Positions 42,909 to 52,740 of a DNA stretch of 64,000 nt are shown one piece after another (position 1 is the first letter of the stretch; every line of letters starts with the position of its first letter). A program made the translations under genes and the position numbers. Below the pieces are notes generated by a model. The model had not been told where the DNA came from and made no database searches. It saw only the letters and a list, made by a program, of their open reading frames with translations. Origin of the DNA: Gemmatimonadota bacterium (GTDB taxonomy: Bacteria; JAAXHH01); the NCBI GenBank assembly GCA_009837395.1, contig VXTP01000005.1:107319-171318 (forward strand), written 5' to 3'.

Positions 42909-43931
42909 ATGAACCTGCTCAAGAAGGCCTGGGGATGGCTCCGGTGGCTGGTCGCACTGGGCATCCTCGCCTACCTGATCTATCTCTACCGCGAACAATA
43001 CGCCGATTTCATCCGCCGCGAAATCGACTTCACCTTCCTGGGCATCGGCGTCGTGCTGGCCACGACGGCGACCGTGCTGGCTTTTTTTCGCTGGTACCTT
43101 CTCGCCCGGGGCCAGAAGCTGGTGCTGGGATTCCGCGAGGCCGTCCGCCTCGGTTTCGTCAGCAACCTGTTCAACTACCTTGCGCCCGGGACCGCGGGCG
43201 GCGACATCGTCCGCGCCGTGGGCATCGCGCGGCGCCAGAAGTCGAGACGGACCGTCGCCGCAGCCACGGTGCTGCTCGACCGGTTGATCGGCATGCTGGC
43301 GCTGCTGATCGTCGGATCGGCGGCCGCGCTGCTGAACCAGGACCTCTGGCATCACCGGGAGATCATGATCGCCGTCCTCGTCTTCTGGGGCGGCGCCCTG
43401 ACCGGACTGATCTGCGTGGCTATTTCCCTGCGGTTTCGGTTGCTGAACTGGACCTTCTTCCAGCGGCTGACCCGGCTCCGGTTCGTCGGGCCGTTCTTCG
43501 CCGAACTGGCAGGCAGCCTGGAGCTCTACCAGACGCGGCGAAGCGCGCTCACCGAGGCCCTGCTCATCGGCCTGGCCGGCCAATTCTTCATGCTGTCGGC
43601 CTTCTACTGCTGCGCGATGGCGCTCCTGCCCGGTGCGGCCGCGCCGGACTACTGGGCGCACCTCATGCTGATCCCCGCGGCCGAGATCATCGGTACTTTC
43701 GCGCCGGTGCCGGGGGGCGTCGGCGCGCTGGAAGGCGCGGTCATCTACATCTACCACCTCGTCAGCACGACCGCCGATGGATCGGTCCCGGGTACGGTCG
43801 CCCAGGCCACGGGACTGGCCGCCGCCCTGACGTACCGCATCGTGCGGGTCACCGTCGCCGCCGTGGGCGCCCTGTACTATATGGTTACGGATAGAAAATG
43901 GAAGGAAAGGCTGGGGCTGGAAGAGGCTTGA
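42909..43931 (+). CDS. Lysylphosphatidylglycerol-synthase-like membrane (flippase) protein
   Basis: 340 residues with about eight helices and no C-terminal transferase domain. Family motifs: RLGFVSNLFNYLAPGTAGGD, AATVLLDRLIGMLAL, and PAAEIIGTFAPVPGGVGALE. These correspond to the LPG_synthase_TM (UPF0104/AglD) group, which moves or flips lipids or lipid-linked sugars. ATG at 42909. The gene converges with nrdJ, with a hairpin-forming region between. Confidence 0.88.
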   Translation: MNLLKKAWGWLRWLVALGILAYLIYLYREQYADFIRREIDFTFLGIGVVLATTATVLAFFRWYLLARGQKLVLGFREAVRLGFVSNLFNYLAPGTAGGDIVRAVGIARRQKSRRTVAAATVLLDRLIGMLALLIVGSAAALLNQDLWHHREIMIAVLVFWGGALTGLICVAISLRFRLLNWTFFQRLTRLRFVGPFFAELAGSLELYQTRRSALTEALLIGLAGQFFMLSAFYCCAMALLPGAAAPDYWAHLMLIPAAEIIGTFAPVPGGVGALEGAVIYIYHLVSTTADGSVPGTVAQATGLAAALTYRIVRVTVAAVGALYYMVTDRKWKERLGLEEA

Positions 43932-43932
43932 C

Positions 43933-43995
43933 CTGACCGTACGGGCACGGAGAAGGTGCCGGGTCTCCCCGGCGTATCCCCGCACCCGGTCAGGG
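43933..43995. terminator. Nested hairpin between convergent flippase and nrdJ genes
   Basis: Outer arms CCTGACCG (43933-43940) and CGGTCAGG (43988-43995), and inner arms GCCGGG (43959-43964) and CCCGGC (43969-43974) with a TCTC loop, form a two-level stem in the convergent gap. The element is symmetrical enough to serve both strands, but there is no poly-T run, so rho-independent termination is unproven. Confidence 0.4.
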
Positions 43996-44058
43996 CCGAA
44001 CCCCGGGTACTTTATTCCCCGGTGTCCGGCGGTTTATTGCAGGTTCAATGCGGATTCT

Positions 44059-46890
44059 TTACGAACACCCACTCGTCGATCCACACTCACGACATACATA
44101 GCAGGAACCGTTGCGGGTCATCAGGCTGCCACAGTCCGAACAGGACGGCGCGTCGGCCTGGGCGACGTAGACCTCGTGCTCCTGGTTTTCCTGCGCGGTC
44201 ATGGTCTGGTCCATGGCGTTTGAGTGCATGGTGTTGTCCATGTCCTCGTCCGCCACGATCTCGGAATGGCTGTCCTCGGGCAGGAACTTCACCGCGAGCC
44301 ACCGGAATATGTAATCGGTGATGGACTTGGCGATGGGCACGTCCCTGTTGCCCGTCATCCCGGCAGGCTCGAACCGCATGTGGCTGAACTTGCGGATCAG
44401 GCTCTCCAGGGGCACGCCGTACTGTAGCGACACGGAGATGGCCGTGGCGAAGGCGTCCATCATGCCGGATACGGTGCTGCCTTCCTTGGACATGCGCAGG
44501 AAGATCTCGCCGGGCTGGCCGTCTTCGAAGAGACCGACCGTCAGGTAGCCTTCGTGGCCGGCGATGCTGAACTTGTGCGTGACCGCCTCACGCTCGTCCG
44601 GCAACCGTCGGCGAACGGGCTGGACCTCCGCGGCCTCTTCCTTCTCCGACGCCTTGGTGCTGAGCGGCTGGGTGCGCTTCGACCCGTCGCGGTAAATGGC
44701 CAGGGCCTTGAGCCCCAGTTCTCCGCCCTTCATGTACACGTTCATGACGTCTTCGACCGTCGCCTCGTTGGGCAGGTTGACGGTCTTGGATATGGCGCCC
44801 GAAATGAAGGGCTGCGCCGCGGCCATCATCTTCACGTGGCCCATGTGGTGGATGGATCGGCTTCCATTCTCGGTCCGGAACGCGCAGTCGAATACCGGCA
44901 GGTGTTCCTGGAGCAGGTGAGGCGCGCCTTCGATGGTCCCGTGCTCGTCGATGTAATGGACGATCCGTTCGATCTGCGGCTTCGAGTAACCCAGCTTCTC
45001 CAGCGCGGAATACACGGTGCGGTTCACGATCTTCATCGTCCCGCCGCCCACCAGGCGCTTGTACTTGACCAGGGCGATGTCGGGCTCGATGCCCGTCGTG
45101 TCGCAGTCCATCATGAAGGCGATGGTCCCCGTGGGCGCGAGCACCGTGGCCTGGCTGTTCTTGTACCCGTGTTTCTTGCCATGAGCCAGGGCGTTGTCCC
45201 ACGCGGTGCGCGCGGCGTCCAGCAGGTTCTTGTCCACCATCTCCGCCTGGATGTCGTCCACGGCGTCCCGGTGCTTCTGCATGACCCGGAGCATGGGTTC
45301 GCTGTTGACGTCGTAGCCGTCGAAGGTGCCCAGGTGCTCGGCGAGCTCCGAAGACCGGTAGTACCCCTGGCCGGTCATCAGCGCCGTGATGGCGCCGGCA
45401 AAGGCGCGGCCCCCGTCGCTGTCGTAGGGCAGGCCCATGGCCATGAGCAGCGCGCCGAGGTTGGCGTAGCCCAGTCCCAGCTGGCGGAAGGCGCGGGCGT
45501 TCTCGCCGATCTTCTCGGTCGGATAGCTCGCGTTGTCGACGATGATGTCCTGCGCCATGATCATGATGTTGACCGTGTGGATGAATCCCACCACGTCGAA
45601 GGTGCCCTCGTCGGTCAGGTACTTGAGCAGGTTGATCGAGGCTAGGTTGCACGCGCTGTTGTCCAGGTGCATGTACTCGGAACAGGGATTGCTCGCGTTG
45701 ATGCGGTCCGTGTTGGCGCAGGTGTGCCAGTCGTTGATGGTCGTGTCGTACTGCATGCCCGGGTCGCCGCACTGCCACGCGGCTTCCGCGATCCAGGACA
45801 TGACGTCCTTCGCCTTCAGGCTTTCCACAGGCTTCTTTTTCGTGACCGACTGCAGCGTCCAGTCCCCGTCCTTTTCCACCGCGTCCAGGAAGTCGTCCGT
45901 CACCCGCACGGAGTTGTTGGCGTTCTGGAACTGGATGGAACTCCACGCGTCGCCGTTCAGGGTCATGTCCCAGCCGGCATCGCCGAGGGCGTAGGCCTTG
46001 CGCTCCTCGTTTGCCTTGCACCAGATGAACTCCACCACGTCGGGATGGTCGATGTCCAGGACGACCATTTTGGCCGCTCTGCGGGTCTTGCCGCCCGACT
46101 TGATGGATCCGGCCACAGAATCGGCCGCCCTCATGAAGGAGACCGGCCCGGAGGCTTGGCCGCCCGAAGACAGTATCTCCTTGGACGAACGGATCCGGGA
46201 CAGATTCACCCCGGCGCCCGAACCGCCCTTGAAAATCATGCCTTCGACCTTGCACCACTCGAGGATGGACTCCATGGAGTCGTCGACCGAAAGGATGAAG
46301 CACGCCGAGCACTGGGGCGTGTCCTCGACGCCCGCGTTGAACCACACCGGACTGTTGAACGTGGCCCGCTGATGGAGGATGATCTGCTTCAGTTCGTTCT
46401 GGAAGGCATCAGCGTCTTCCTCCGAGGCGAAGTAACCCTGCGCGCGCCCCCAGCCCGCGATCGTGTCCGCCACGCGGTCGATCATGTGCTTGACGCTGTT
46501 CTCGCGCTTCGGGGTGCCCAGGGGTCCGCGGAAGTACTTGGACACGACGACGTTGGTGGCCAGCTGCGACCAGTCGGCCGGGATCTCCACGTCCTTCTGC
46601 TCGAAGACGACCTCGCCGCCGTCCCCGGCGATGGTGGCCGTCCGCTTCTCCCACTCCACGCCGTCGTATGGATCATGACCCGGATTGCTGTACAGCCGCT
46701 CGACGGAAAGTCCGCCGGATGCGGTCGACACTTCGATGGGCGCGTCGACTGGCGCATCGATGGACGCGTCGACGGCGGTCGTGTCATCGACGGACACTTC
46801 AGCAGCCCCTCCGGCAGCGGACTCCTCCGTCTCTTCCATCAGGAGTTCGTGGGTTTCTTCCAGATTCAGTTCTAGTTTGTCTTCAGCCAT
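44059..46890 (-). CDS. nrdJ: Adenosylcobalamin-dependent (class II) ribonucleotide reductase
   Basis: 943 residues, standard for NrdJ. Active-site regions: FNSPVWFNAGV, TPQCSACFILSVDDSMES, SGAGVNLSRIRS, NPCSEYMHLDNSACNLASIN with the radical Cys and Glu, and ATVLAPTGTIAFMMDCDTTG. The C-terminal tail holds a zinc-ribbon-like cysteine cluster (CSDCGS, CYVCREC, SGCS) that recycles the active-site disulfide. The N-terminal 70 residues are acidic low complexity. AGGGGG precedes the ATG. It makes deoxyribonucleotides with or without oxygen and requires B12. NrdR lies upstream. Confidence 0.97.
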   Translation of the reverse strand: MAEDKLELNLEETHELLMEETEESAAGGAAEVSVDDTTAVDASIDAPVDAPIEVSTASGGLSVERLYSNPGHDPYDGVEWEKRTATIAGDGGEVVFEQKDVEIPADWSQLATNVVVSKYFRGPLGTPKRENSVKHMIDRVADTIAGWGRAQGYFASEEDADAFQNELKQIILHQRATFNSPVWFNAGVEDTPQCSACFILSVDDSMESILEWCKVEGMIFKGGSGAGVNLSRIRSSKEILSSGGQASGPVSFMRAADSVAGSIKSGGKTRRAAKMVVLDIDHPDVVEFIWCKANEERKAYALGDAGWDMTLNGDAWSSIQFQNANNSVRVTDDFLDAVEKDGDWTLQSVTKKKPVESLKAKDVMSWIAEAAWQCGDPGMQYDTTINDWHTCANTDRINASNPCSEYMHLDNSACNLASINLLKYLTDEGTFDVVGFIHTVNIMIMAQDIIVDNASYPTEKIGENARAFRQLGLGYANLGALLMAMGLPYDSDGGRAFAGAITALMTGQGYYRSSELAEHLGTFDGYDVNSEPMLRVMQKHRDAVDDIQAEMVDKNLLDAARTAWDNALAHGKKHGYKNSQATVLAPTGTIAFMMDCDTTGIEPDIALVKYKRLVGGGTMKIVNRTVYSALEKLGYSKPQIERIVHYIDEHGTIEGAPHLLQEHLPVFDCAFRTENGSRSIHHMGHVKMMAAAQPFISGAISKTVNLPNEATVEDVMNVYMKGGELGLKALAIYRDGSKRTQPLSTKASEKEEAAEVQPVRRRLPDEREAVTHKFSIAGHEGYLTVGLFEDGQPGEIFLRMSKEGSTVSGMMDAFATAISVSLQYGVPLESLIRKFSHMRFEPAGMTGNRDVPIAKSITDYIFRWLAVKFLPEDSHSEIVADEDMDNTMHSNAMDQTMTAQENQEHEVYVAQADAPSCSDCGSLMTRNGSCYVCRECGSTSGCS

Positions 46891-46950
46891 ACTAGCCCCC
46901 TAAAATCACCTTCTTTGATATGAAACGTCGAATTGTAACGTCGAAACGAT

Positions 46951-46966
46951 GTGTATATTGTGTCAA
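46951..46966 (-). promoter_or_regulatory. Candidate NrdR box overlapping a minus-35 element of nrdJ
   Basis: On the minus strand the sequence TTGACACAATATACAC (46966-46951) combines a perfect minus-35 hexamer TTGACA with ACACAATATA, the left half of the NrdR box consensus. The right half is degenerate and a second box about 31 bases away was not found. Position, about 60 bases upstream of nrdJ next to nrdR, supports the call. Confidence 0.4.
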
Positions 46967-47016
46967 CAAAAATACCTGATCCCGCAAAACGCAGACCAGG
47001 TACCCCAATACCTGAA

Positions 47017-47508
47017 TCAGCCCTGATCGGGCTGGTCCTTGACGACCGCAGCCAGCTCCTGCTTCTCCAGTTGTTCGAGCTCTTCCGCGAACTCGCTCCT
47101 GTCCTTGAAATCCCGGTAGACGGACGCGAAACGCACATAGGCCACTTCATCAATCTTGCGCAGTTCCCTAATGATATATTCACCGATTCGGTTCGAAGGA
47201 ATCTCGCGTTCGTTGAGGTTACTTACGTAGTATACGACACGGTCCACGAGCTCGTGAAGTTGGTCGGCGGAGATCATGCGCTTCGTACAGGCCAGCTTCA
47301 GCCCTTGCATGATCTTTCCGCGGTCGAAGACTTCCCGCCGGCCATCGGATTTCACCACCATCAGTTCCTCTTCCTCGATCGCCTCGTAAGTAGTGAATCG
47401 CTTGGTGCAGGAAAGGCACTCGCGGCGGCGGCGGATCGTTCTACCGCTCTGGATCGTTCGGGAGTCAACAACGTGGCTGTTGAGCGTGCCACACGCAGGA
47501 CATCGCAT
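47017..47508 (-). CDS. nrdR: Transcriptional repressor NrdR
   Basis: 163 residues. N-terminal zinc ribbon (MRCPACGTLNSHVVDSR, then CLSCTKRFTTYE) and an ATP-cone domain (VVKSDGRREVFDRGKIMQGL, ISADQLHELVD, EIPSNRIGEYIIRELRKID, YVRFASVYRDFKD). It represses ribonucleotide reductase genes in response to ATP/dATP binding. The gene precedes nrdJ on the same strand. The C-terminal 15 residues (ELAAVVKDQPDQG) are slightly longer than usual. Confidence 0.97.
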   Translation of the reverse strand: MRCPACGTLNSHVVDSRTIQSGRTIRRRRECLSCTKRFTTYEAIEEEELMVVKSDGRREVFDRGKIMQGLKLACTKRMISADQLHELVDRVVYYVSNLNEREIPSNRIGEYIIRELRKIDEVAYVRFASVYRDFKDRSEFAEELEQLEKQELAAVVKDQPDQG

Positions 47509-47750
47509 CTGCGGCGGATCTCCGGTTGTAATTGATTGATAATTTAAGAATTAAGAATCACAAGGTGTAGTGGTGCAAAGACACGTAGCAAACAAGATAT
47601 TGTATAGTATACTGTATAGCAAGTATGTTTTTGTAACTTTTTTTTCTGACAAAACACACACCAACGTGTGCAATATAGCGAGATTCCCGCAGGGCGGGGC
47701 TCTACGACATTTGTTTTTTTTAATGCACCTGGAAGCGATATCGTACGAAG
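47509..47750. other. AT-rich intergenic region between nrdR and the permease cluster
   Basis: No gene. It should hold the nrdR promoter and the end of the permease transcript. On the minus strand CACAC-GTTG-GTGTG (about 47661-47675) followed by TGTTTTGTC could be a weak terminator for the permease gene, and CCCGC-AGG-GCGGG is a second small hairpin. Base composition is clearly AT-richer than the surroundings. Confidence 0.4.
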
Positions 47751-50186
47751 CTACTCCATCCTCAACGCCTCGACCGGATTCGCGGTGGCGGCCCGGACAG
47801 CCTGGAAACCCACGTTGATCAGGGCGATCACCATGGCGAGGGCGCCGGCCAGGATGAAGGGGGACCAGCCCAGGTCGACGCGGTAAGCGAAATCGTCCAG
47901 CCAGGCGTTCATCGAAATGTAAGCGACGGGCCAGGCCACCACGATGGCCGCGATCACGAGCCGGAAGTATTCCCGGGACAACAGCGCGACGAGACCGGAG
48001 GCAGATGCGCCAAGGACCTTGCGGACTCCGATTTCCTTCGTGCGCCGTTCCGCGGTGAAGGAGGACAGCCCGACGAGCCCGAGGCAGGCGATGATAACGG
48101 CCAGTACGGCGAAGCTTACGAAGATCCTGGCAAAACGATCCTCGGCTTCATGCAGGCGCGCGAAGGTGTCCTCCACGAAGAAGTATTCGAAAGCCCAATC
48201 GGGATTTACTTCATGCCATGCTTCCTCGATCGCCGAAAGCCCTTCCGACATGCGACCGGCATCGATTTTGATCATGGCGTAACCGCCCGGATAGTTCGGA
48301 AACAGCACCAGCGGTTCGATGGGTTCGTATAAGGCGGCGTAGTGGAAATCCCTGACCACGCCTACGATTGACGGCCGTAGTTCACCGCGCTCATCGGAAT
48401 CTGTGATCAGTTCCTGCAACCCTTCGATCTCTTTGCCCAACGCCTCGCCGGCGGATGCATAGCCAAGCCGGTCAACGGCCGCTTCGTTGACTACGACCGC
48501 ACCCGTCGCTGTCCAGTCGCCGGGGAACGCGGAATCGAAGTTACGTCCTGCTACCAGTTCAATACCGAAAATACCGATGAAATCATCGTCCACCCAGGCC
48601 TGGTACATATCGATCGTCGATGATTCGCCCTGGCCCCGTCTGCGCGCCTTGATCGGCGCCGCGGCGTTCTTGTGCCCGGGAAGAAGGAAATTCATCGAGA
48701 CGTTCGTCACCGCAGGTATCTCCTTCAGCCGCGCTTTGTAAACGCCGGATTTTACGACCACAGGCGCGAAGGTCTGAGGCACCGCGACGACCTGGTCGGA
48801 ATTGAGCCCCATGTTCCGTGCGCGTATGAAATCGAGCTGGCTGTAGACCACGCCGGTGCAGATGATCAGGGCGATCGAAATCACGAACTGGCCCACGACG
48901 AGGACCCGGCGGATGGTAGTGTTTCCGGCACGCGGGGAGCGCAGGCCGCTCAGCGCCCGGACCGGTGCGAGCCCGGACAGGTAAAACGCCGGATAGCTGC
49001 CCGAGACCAACCCCACCACGGCGCCGATCACCGCGACGGCACCCAGGGCGAACCAGGCGGTATCCGCGTTCAGGGACAGGGATTTGCCCGTGAGCAGGTT
49101 GAACCACGGCAGGCTCAGCATGGCAAGCAGGAGGGCAATGCCAACCGCAAGCCCGGTCATGAACATGGACTCGCTGATGAACTGCCGGATCACCTGGGCC
49201 CTGGTCGCACCGAAGGTCTTTCTCAGGCCGATTTCCCCGGCCCGGCCCGCGGACCGTGCGGTCGCCAGGTTCATGAAGTTGATGCAGGCGATGAGGATGA
49301 TGAATACGGCGATGGCGCCGAAGAGGTAGACGTACCGGATATCGCTGTTCGGGGTCAGTTCCCGCTCGAGATGAGAATGCAGGTGAATATCCGTGACCGG
49401 CTGCAGCCTGAAGGTCAAGGACGACGATACACCGTCGTAGCGGTCGCCCAGGTATTTCTCCACGAAGGCGGGCAGCCTGGCTTCCAGTTCGTCGGGATCG
49501 CTGCCCTCACGAAGCAGGACGTAGCTGTACGACTTGCGCCAGTCCCATACGTCGGATGGTTTAGACGCATAGTGCTCCTGGATCCGGAACGCCGCGAGGA
49601 TGTCGAATCCGAGGTGCGTGTTGGCGGGCAGGTCCCGCATGACGCCGGTCACCTCGAAATGGAAGGATCCCTCGGCATCCAGAATCTTCCCCATTGGATC
49701 TTCATCGCCGAAGTATTTCCGGGCGATGGACTCCGACAGGACGACTTTGTCGATACCGGCCAGGGCCGTTCGGGGATCGCCGAATTTCAGCGGCAGGTCG
49801 AAGACTTTGAAGACCGACGAATCTGCCAGGTAGAAATCCCGTTCGTAGAACCCCCTGTCTCCATACTTGATCATCCAGGCGTTGCCGGGCGGATTGAAGC
49901 GCACCATATCTTCCACTTCCGGGAAATCTTCGCGCATGAATCTGACGGTGGGCATCATCACTTCGGCCGTACGGACCACCTGGTCGCCGTCGCGCTCTTC
50001 CGAGATCACGCGGTAGATGCGGTCCGCTTTCTCGTGGAACCGGTCGTAACTAAGCTCGTCGCGGATGTACAGAAGGATGAGGAGCGCGCACGCGATCCCG
50101 AGCGCCAGGCTCATCACGTTGATGGACGCGTAGCCCTTCTGGCGGTTCAGATGGCGCACGGCCACCGTCAGGTAGTTACGGAACAT
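47751..50186 (-). CDS. FtsX/MacB-type ABC transporter permease, paralogue 3
   Basis: 811 residues. One N-terminal helix (GYASINVMSLALGIACALLI) after the conserved RHLNRQKGY, a large periplasmic MacB-core domain, then three helices, a second periplasmic domain and three helices. The FtsX signature ERRTKEIGVRKVLGAS is near residue 720 and RAGEIGLRKTFGATRAQV near residue 325, showing two FtsX halves. Such eight-helix permeases lack an ATPase and pair with a LolD/MacB-type ATPase; none is seen here. Likely role is export or mechanotransmission of lipoproteins, peptides or drugs. Confidence 0.9.
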   Translation of the reverse strand: MFRNYLTVAVRHLNRQKGYASINVMSLALGIACALLILLYIRDELSYDRFHEKADRIYRVISEERDGDQVVRTAEVMMPTVRFMREDFPEVEDMVRFNPPGNAWMIKYGDRGFYERDFYLADSSVFKVFDLPLKFGDPRTALAGIDKVVLSESIARKYFGDEDPMGKILDAEGSFHFEVTGVMRDLPANTHLGFDILAAFRIQEHYASKPSDVWDWRKSYSYVLLREGSDPDELEARLPAFVEKYLGDRYDGVSSSLTFRLQPVTDIHLHSHLERELTPNSDIRYVYLFGAIAVFIILIACINFMNLATARSAGRAGEIGLRKTFGATRAQVIRQFISESMFMTGLAVGIALLLAMLSLPWFNLLTGKSLSLNADTAWFALGAVAVIGAVVGLVSGSYPAFYLSGLAPVRALSGLRSPRAGNTTIRRVLVVGQFVISIALIICTGVVYSQLDFIRARNMGLNSDQVVAVPQTFAPVVVKSGVYKARLKEIPAVTNVSMNFLLPGHKNAAAPIKARRRGQGESSTIDMYQAWVDDDFIGIFGIELVAGRNFDSAFPGDWTATGAVVVNEAAVDRLGYASAGEALGKEIEGLQELITDSDERGELRPSIVGVVRDFHYAALYEPIEPLVLFPNYPGGYAMIKIDAGRMSEGLSAIEEAWHEVNPDWAFEYFFVEDTFARLHEAEDRFARIFVSFAVLAVIIACLGLVGLSSFTAERRTKEIGVRKVLGASASGLVALLSREYFRLVIAAIVVAWPVAYISMNAWLDDFAYRVDLGWSPFILAGALAMVIALINVGFQAVRAATANPVEALRME

Positions 50187-50242
50187 GGCGCACTCATTTT
50201 ATCAGATAGGCGATTGAACGAAAACACGCGTTCTGCCGCGTC

Positions 50243-52699
50243 CTACTCAGTCCTCAGGGACTCGACAGGATCTGCCGTGGCCGCCCGTGCGGCCTGGTAA
50301 CTCACCGTCAGGAGAGCGAGGGCGAGGGCAAGCGCGCCGGCCAGAACGAAAGTCATCCCGTCCAGGTCGACGCGGTACGCGAAATCGTCGAGCCAACGAT
50401 TCATCGCGAAATAGGCGGCCGGCCAGGCGATTACGTTGGCCACGATCACGAGCCGGACAAATTCCCCCGACATCAACCCGATCAGGTTCGGCGTGGACGC
50501 GCCGAGGACCTTGCGCACTCCGATTTCCTTCGTGCGTCGTTCCGCGGTGTAGGCGGAGAGGCCCACGAGACCGAGGCAGGCGATAAACACGGCCAGTGCG
50601 GCGAAACTGACGAATATCCTGCCGAAGCGCTGCTCGGCTTCGTAGAGGCGCGCATAGGTATCTTCGACGAAAAAGTACTCGAAGGCGAAGTCGGGGTTTG
50701 TGTCGCGCCATGCTTCCTCGATCGCCGACAGGCCTTCCGAAAGTTGATTGGCGCTGATCTTGACGACCACGTGGCTGCCGTCAGATTCGGGAAAGAGTAC
50801 CAGAGGTTCGATGGGTTCATGCAGCGAAGCGTAGTGAAAGTCTTTCACGACACCGACGATACTGCGCGGTTCCGCGGTTTCCTCATCGAAACCGTGTCGC
50901 TCGTCAAAAACCCAGTCAAACTGACCATCCAGGGCTTCCTCGGCGGAACCGTAACCCAGCCGGGAAACGGCGGCTTCGTTCAAGATCGTCCCGCCGCCCG
51001 CTCCATACCAGTCGGCGACGTACGCGCGATCGAAGAACCTGCCGGCGGCCAGTTCCATGCCGAACGTTCCGAAAAACATGTCGTCCGTCCAGGCCTGGTT
51101 CAATTCGATCTTGGCGTCATCACCTTCGCCCGATCTGCGCACAACGGCGGTGATCACGGCGTTCTTGTGAAAAGGAAGGATAAAGGTAGCCGTGGCATCC
51201 TCCACGTGCGGACTTTCCCTCACCCGCTGCCTGTATAATCGCGCCTTTTCAATGACCGGGGTAAACGTCAGCGGCACGGCGACGAGCCGTTCCGTGTCCA
51301 TACCCAGGTTCCGGTTTCGAATGTAGTCGAGCTGGTCGTACACGACGCCTGTACAGATGATCAGGGCGATCGAGATTACGAACTGACCCGCGACCAGCGC
51401 TCTGCGCATGCCCACGTTGCCGGCGTCCCCGGACAACGCGCCCTTCAGGGTATCGATCGGAGCGAGTCCGGCCAGGTAAAGCGCGGGATAGCTTCCCGAA
51501 ATCAGGCCGACCACGATGCCGGTCACCGCCGCGGAGCCCAGGATGAACCAAGCGGTATCCGCGCCCAGTGAAATGGTTTTGCCCGATACCAGATTGAACC
51601 ACGGCAACCCGAACACAACCAGCAGCAGCGCGAAACATACCGCCATTCCGCTCATGACCAGGGATTCGCTCAGGAACTGACGCGTCACCTGCCCCCGGGC
51701 CGCGCCGAAGACCTTTCTCAGGCCGATTTCCCGGGCCCTTCCCGCGGACCGTGCGGTTGCCAGGTTCATGAAGTTGATGCAGGCGATGAGGATGATAAAC
51801 ACGGCGATGGCGGCAAAGAGATACACGTACCGGATGTCGCTGTTCGGCGTCAGTTCCCGCTCGAGCCGGGAATGAAGATGGATGTCCGTCACGGGCTGCA
51901 GCCGGTAGGTCAGCGATGACGATTCACCGTCGTGGATATCACCGACGTACTTCTCCACAAAAGCAGGCAACCTGGCTTCCAGTTCGGCCGGATCGCTTCC
52001 CTCCCTGAGCAGGACGTAGCTGTACGACTTTCGCCAGCCCCAATCGTCGAGCGACTCGGGGGCGAACGCCTCCTGGATCCGGAATGACGCGAGTATGTCG
52101 AATCCGAGGTGCGTATTGGACGGCAGGTCCGCCATGACGCCGGTCACTTCGAGATGGAAGGTCCCTTCGGCGTCCAGGATTTTCCCCATGGGATTCTCCT
52201 CGCCGAAGTATTTCCGGGCGACGGACTCGGACAGCACGACCCTGTCGTTTCCGCTCAGCGCGGTCCGGGGATCGCCTGTCAGAAGCGGGACGTCAAAGAC
52301 GTTGAATACCGAAGAGTCGGCCAGGTAAAAAGACCGTTCGTTGAATCTCCTGTCGCCGTACTTGACCATCCAGGCGTTCACGGGAGGGTTGAAGCGTACC
52401 ATGTCTTCCACTTCGGGGAAGTCCTGGCGCATGAACCTGGCCGTGGGCGTCATGACTTCGGCAGACCGCATGGACCGAATGGACCGGACGACCCCGCCGC
52501 CCTGCCGTTCCTCGGAGATCACGCGGAAGATGCGGTCCGCCTTGCCGTGATAACGGTCATAGCTCAACTCGTCCCGGATATAGAGCATGATGAGGACGCA
52601 GCACGTGATCCCGAGCGCGAGGCTCATCACGTTGATGAACGAGTAACCCTTCCTTCGACTCAGATGCCGGAGGGCCACCGTGACGTAGTTTCTGAACAT
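50243..52699 (-). CDS. FtsX/MacB-type ABC transporter permease, paralogue 2
   Basis: 818 residues, same architecture as its neighbours: RRKGYSFINVMSLALGITCC at the N-terminus, the periplasmic LRLQPVTDIHLHSRLE-like segment, the first FtsX signature RAREIGLRKVFGAARGQV and the second ERRTKEIGVRKVLGAS. It carries a small insertion (SIRSMRSAEVM) near residue 75, which looks like a short duplication of the RSxR sequence. It starts 41 bases after the paralogue at 52741-55185 and ends 56 bases before the next, so the three likely form one transcript. Confidence 0.9.
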   Translation of the reverse strand: MFRNYVTVALRHLSRRKGYSFINVMSLALGITCCVLIMLYIRDELSYDRYHGKADRIFRVISEERQGGGVVRSIRSMRSAEVMTPTARFMRQDFPEVEDMVRFNPPVNAWMVKYGDRRFNERSFYLADSSVFNVFDVPLLTGDPRTALSGNDRVVLSESVARKYFGEENPMGKILDAEGTFHLEVTGVMADLPSNTHLGFDILASFRIQEAFAPESLDDWGWRKSYSYVLLREGSDPAELEARLPAFVEKYVGDIHDGESSSLTYRLQPVTDIHLHSRLERELTPNSDIRYVYLFAAIAVFIILIACINFMNLATARSAGRAREIGLRKVFGAARGQVTRQFLSESLVMSGMAVCFALLLVVFGLPWFNLVSGKTISLGADTAWFILGSAAVTGIVVGLISGSYPALYLAGLAPIDTLKGALSGDAGNVGMRRALVAGQFVISIALIICTGVVYDQLDYIRNRNLGMDTERLVAVPLTFTPVIEKARLYRQRVRESPHVEDATATFILPFHKNAVITAVVRRSGEGDDAKIELNQAWTDDMFFGTFGMELAAGRFFDRAYVADWYGAGGGTILNEAAVSRLGYGSAEEALDGQFDWVFDERHGFDEETAEPRSIVGVVKDFHYASLHEPIEPLVLFPESDGSHVVVKISANQLSEGLSAIEEAWRDTNPDFAFEYFFVEDTYARLYEAEQRFGRIFVSFAALAVFIACLGLVGLSAYTAERRTKEIGVRKVLGASTPNLIGLMSGEFVRLVIVANVIAWPAAYFAMNRWLDDFAYRVDLDGMTFVLAGALALALALLTVSYQAARAATADPVESLRTE

Positions 52700-52740
52700 G
52701 GAGAAACGTTGCCGTTTTTACAAAGAACGAGAGATACGAC

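Noticed and set aside
46890..47016. Cobalamin riboswitch upstream of the B12-dependent nrdJ
   Set aside because: The gap is about 126 bases, too short for the element, and no B12-box-like sequence was seen.
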